Made by a program: the position numbers and the translations under genes. Of a stretch of DNA of 64,000 nucleotides, positions 62,870-64,000 are shown piece by piece. How positions within the stretch are numbered: position 1 is the stretch's first letter; each line of letters starts with the position of its first letter. Origin of the DNA: JABSQH01 sp039177505 (GTDB lineage: Bacteria; Actinomycetota; Acidimicrobiia; Acidimicrobiales; Ilumatobacteraceae); NCBI GenBank assembly GCA_039177505.1, contig JBCDFR010000008.1, forward strand, positions 1 to 64,000, in the 5' to 3' direction. Below the pieces are notes generated by a model that did no database searches, was not told the origin of the DNA, and worked only from the letters and a program-made list of their open reading frames with translations.

Positions 62870-63892
62870 TCAGTACTCGGCGACGATGGCGTCGTCGCCG
62901 CCTTGTACCGCCGGGGTGAAGCGGTCGCGAATGTGCAGCCATCCATCTCGCCCCGGCGACCCCTCGGCGAATCGGATGGCCTCCGCTTCGATCGCAGCGA
63001 CGATCTCGGGAGCGGTCGAGACGTCGAAGCCGTATGCGAGGTCTGCTCGGACGACATCCTCCGAGAGCCAGATGGCTTCGGAGGCGTCGTCGAGCGACTG
63101 AAGGAGTCGGGCTGCCTCATTCACCCGATTGGGTGTGGTGTTGATGTATCCGTCATGGTCGAAGAACAGCCCACTGACGAGGCCTCTCCGGTAGGCCGCC
63201 GGAAAGCTCGCCGGGTTCCGAAGGGCGGCGTCGACGCCGTCCCACTTCACCACGAAAGTTCCCCGGTAGCCGCCCCGCTGCGCAACAGCGCGTCCGAGTC
63301 GTTCCATGTCCTCGTCGGACAAGGTGTCGAGGCCGATCTGGGCGAGCCGTCGTCCCAACTCCCCCTTCGTGAAATGCGATCCCGACAACTCGGCGATCAG
63401 AGCGTCGACGCTGTTCTCAAGAACGACAGCGAGCCGGTCAAGCGCCCACTCACACCACAGCCGGGTTGCGTTGACGGCGAGCGACGCGTGCTCGGCCGTC
63501 GCGACCGGTGCGGTTGCGCGTCCGTGGCCAGTACCGACCTTGTTTCGCATTTCGGCGAGGCTTGACACGATCGTCTTCGCCCCCTGGACGATGTTCCGAA
63601 TCGCCCCGTCAGCCACGTCACCGTGTCCGGGCTGCCTGCCGAGCGTCGAGTGTGCCTTACCAACGACCGCTGGATAGTCGAGGCCTTCGTCTGCTTCGGT
63701 CCTGGCGACCAGGACCACCTTCGCCACGCACTCGCAGAGTTCCTTTGACCCACCGACGATCGCCGGGGGATCGTCCGCATCGACGGAGCGATTGAGCCGG
63801 TCAACTGCATCAGAGATCGCTGTCCACTGCGCGTCTCCGACCCCGGCCGTCCGTCGAAGGGTGATCCGGTCCACGGCACAAGCCTCGCTCAT
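62870..63892 (-). CDS. Abortive-infection (Abi_C-like) protein
   Basis: 340 residues. The central part has a helical region ending EMRNKVGTGHGRA at about 117-129, the RNKxGxGHG signature of the Abi_C domain, followed by the helical HASLAVNATRLWCEWALDRL. The C-terminal 190 residues (ELSGSHFTKGELGRRLAQIG, VKWDGVDAAL, GLFFDHDGYINTTPNRVNEAARLL) are not recognised. Family proteins are linked to phage defence by abortive infection. It lies within the presumed tRNA-Glu island; downstream (lower coordinates) come the small ORF and P-loop kinase. 63893-64000 holds no complete gene. Confidence 0.7.
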   Translation of the reverse strand: MSEACAVDRITLRRTAGVGDAQWTAISDAVDRLNRSVDADDPPAIVGGSKELCECVAKVVLVARTEADEGLDYPAVVGKAHSTLGRQPGHGDVADGAIRNIVQGAKTIVSSLAEMRNKVGTGHGRATAPVATAEHASLAVNATRLWCEWALDRLAVVLENSVDALIAELSGSHFTKGELGRRLAQIGLDTLSDEDMERLGRAVAQRGGYRGTFVVKWDGVDAALRNPASFPAAYRRGLVSGLFFDHDGYINTTPNRVNEAARLLQSLDDASEAIWLSEDVVRADLAYGFDVSTAPEIVAAIEAEAIRFAEGSPGRDGWLHIRDRFTPAVQGGDDAIVAEY

Positions 63893-64000
63893 CCGAGTCG
63901 TCGCCAGGGCGACCCCGGTTGAAATCGCAAGGCACTCGGCTGAACAATCCTGAGCGGGCGGCCCAGAGCATCGGTGCCGTTTGCGAGTGGTGCGCGGTCT

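Overview
The window is very GC-rich, with strong third-position G/C, frequent GTG starts, few clear Shine-Dalgarno sites and many F420/flavin enzymes (four intact or partial LLM-type oxidoreductases, a PPOX-fold protein). This fits a free-living high-GC actinobacterium, most likely of the Acidimicrobiia (Ilumatobacter-like). That placement is inference from gene content, not a database match. No rRNA, intact tRNA or CRISPR array was seen.

Layout. 1-0.94 kb: a cut-off HAD hydrolase and a dienelactone hydrolase. 1.0-7.4 kb: a reductive pyrimidine catabolic cluster (class III aminotransferase, LLM enzyme, CoA-acylating semialdehyde dehydrogenase, dihydropyrimidinase, beta-ureidopropionase). 7.5-15.2 kb: housekeeping genes including HrpB, a TauE-type exporter and a class I fumarase. 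15.2-21.6 kb: a crotonase relic, an ABC-F ATPase, a repeat-tailed SGNH lipoprotein, PPK2, an LLM enzyme and a thioesterase. 21.6-30.7 kb: large secreted proteins (beta-propeller lipoprotein, arylsulfotransferase-like protein), GlnRS and phosphoketolase. 30.8-36.3 kb: a tightly overlapping operon of MFS exporter, glycosidase-like protein and spermidine-synthase-like membrane protein, then a cytosine deaminase. 36.3-43.8 kb: TetR/PPOX pair, oligoendopeptidase F, modABC and an SDR. 43.8-49.5 kb: Nudix, VOC and TauD genes, a P2-type ATPase and acetate kinase.

49.6-54.2 kb is the most unusual part. An ArsC-family gene carries TGA exactly where the catalytic cysteine should be. It is followed by a stem-loop with a GGUC loop like the bacterial SECIS, so it is probably a selenoprotein. 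Close by is a perfect Fur/Zur-type palindrome between a COG0523 (CobW-like) GTPase and a divergent FAD enzyme that is itself interrupted by one in-frame TGA.

54.3-58.6 kb holds gene fragments, azlCD, a Tat-exported amine oxidase and an AlkC-type glycosylase. From 58.6 kb the window becomes accessory. Three copies (two identical over 41 bp) of the 3' half of a tRNA-Glu(CUC) gene mark old integration sites, among IS relics. Beyond them lie a TIR fragment, a DUF433/PIN toxin-antitoxin pair, a P-loop kinase and an Abi_C-like protein, that is, a defence island running off the right edge. A 49-bp structured element (40/49 identical) sits just after the stop codons of two unrelated genes 24 kb apart.
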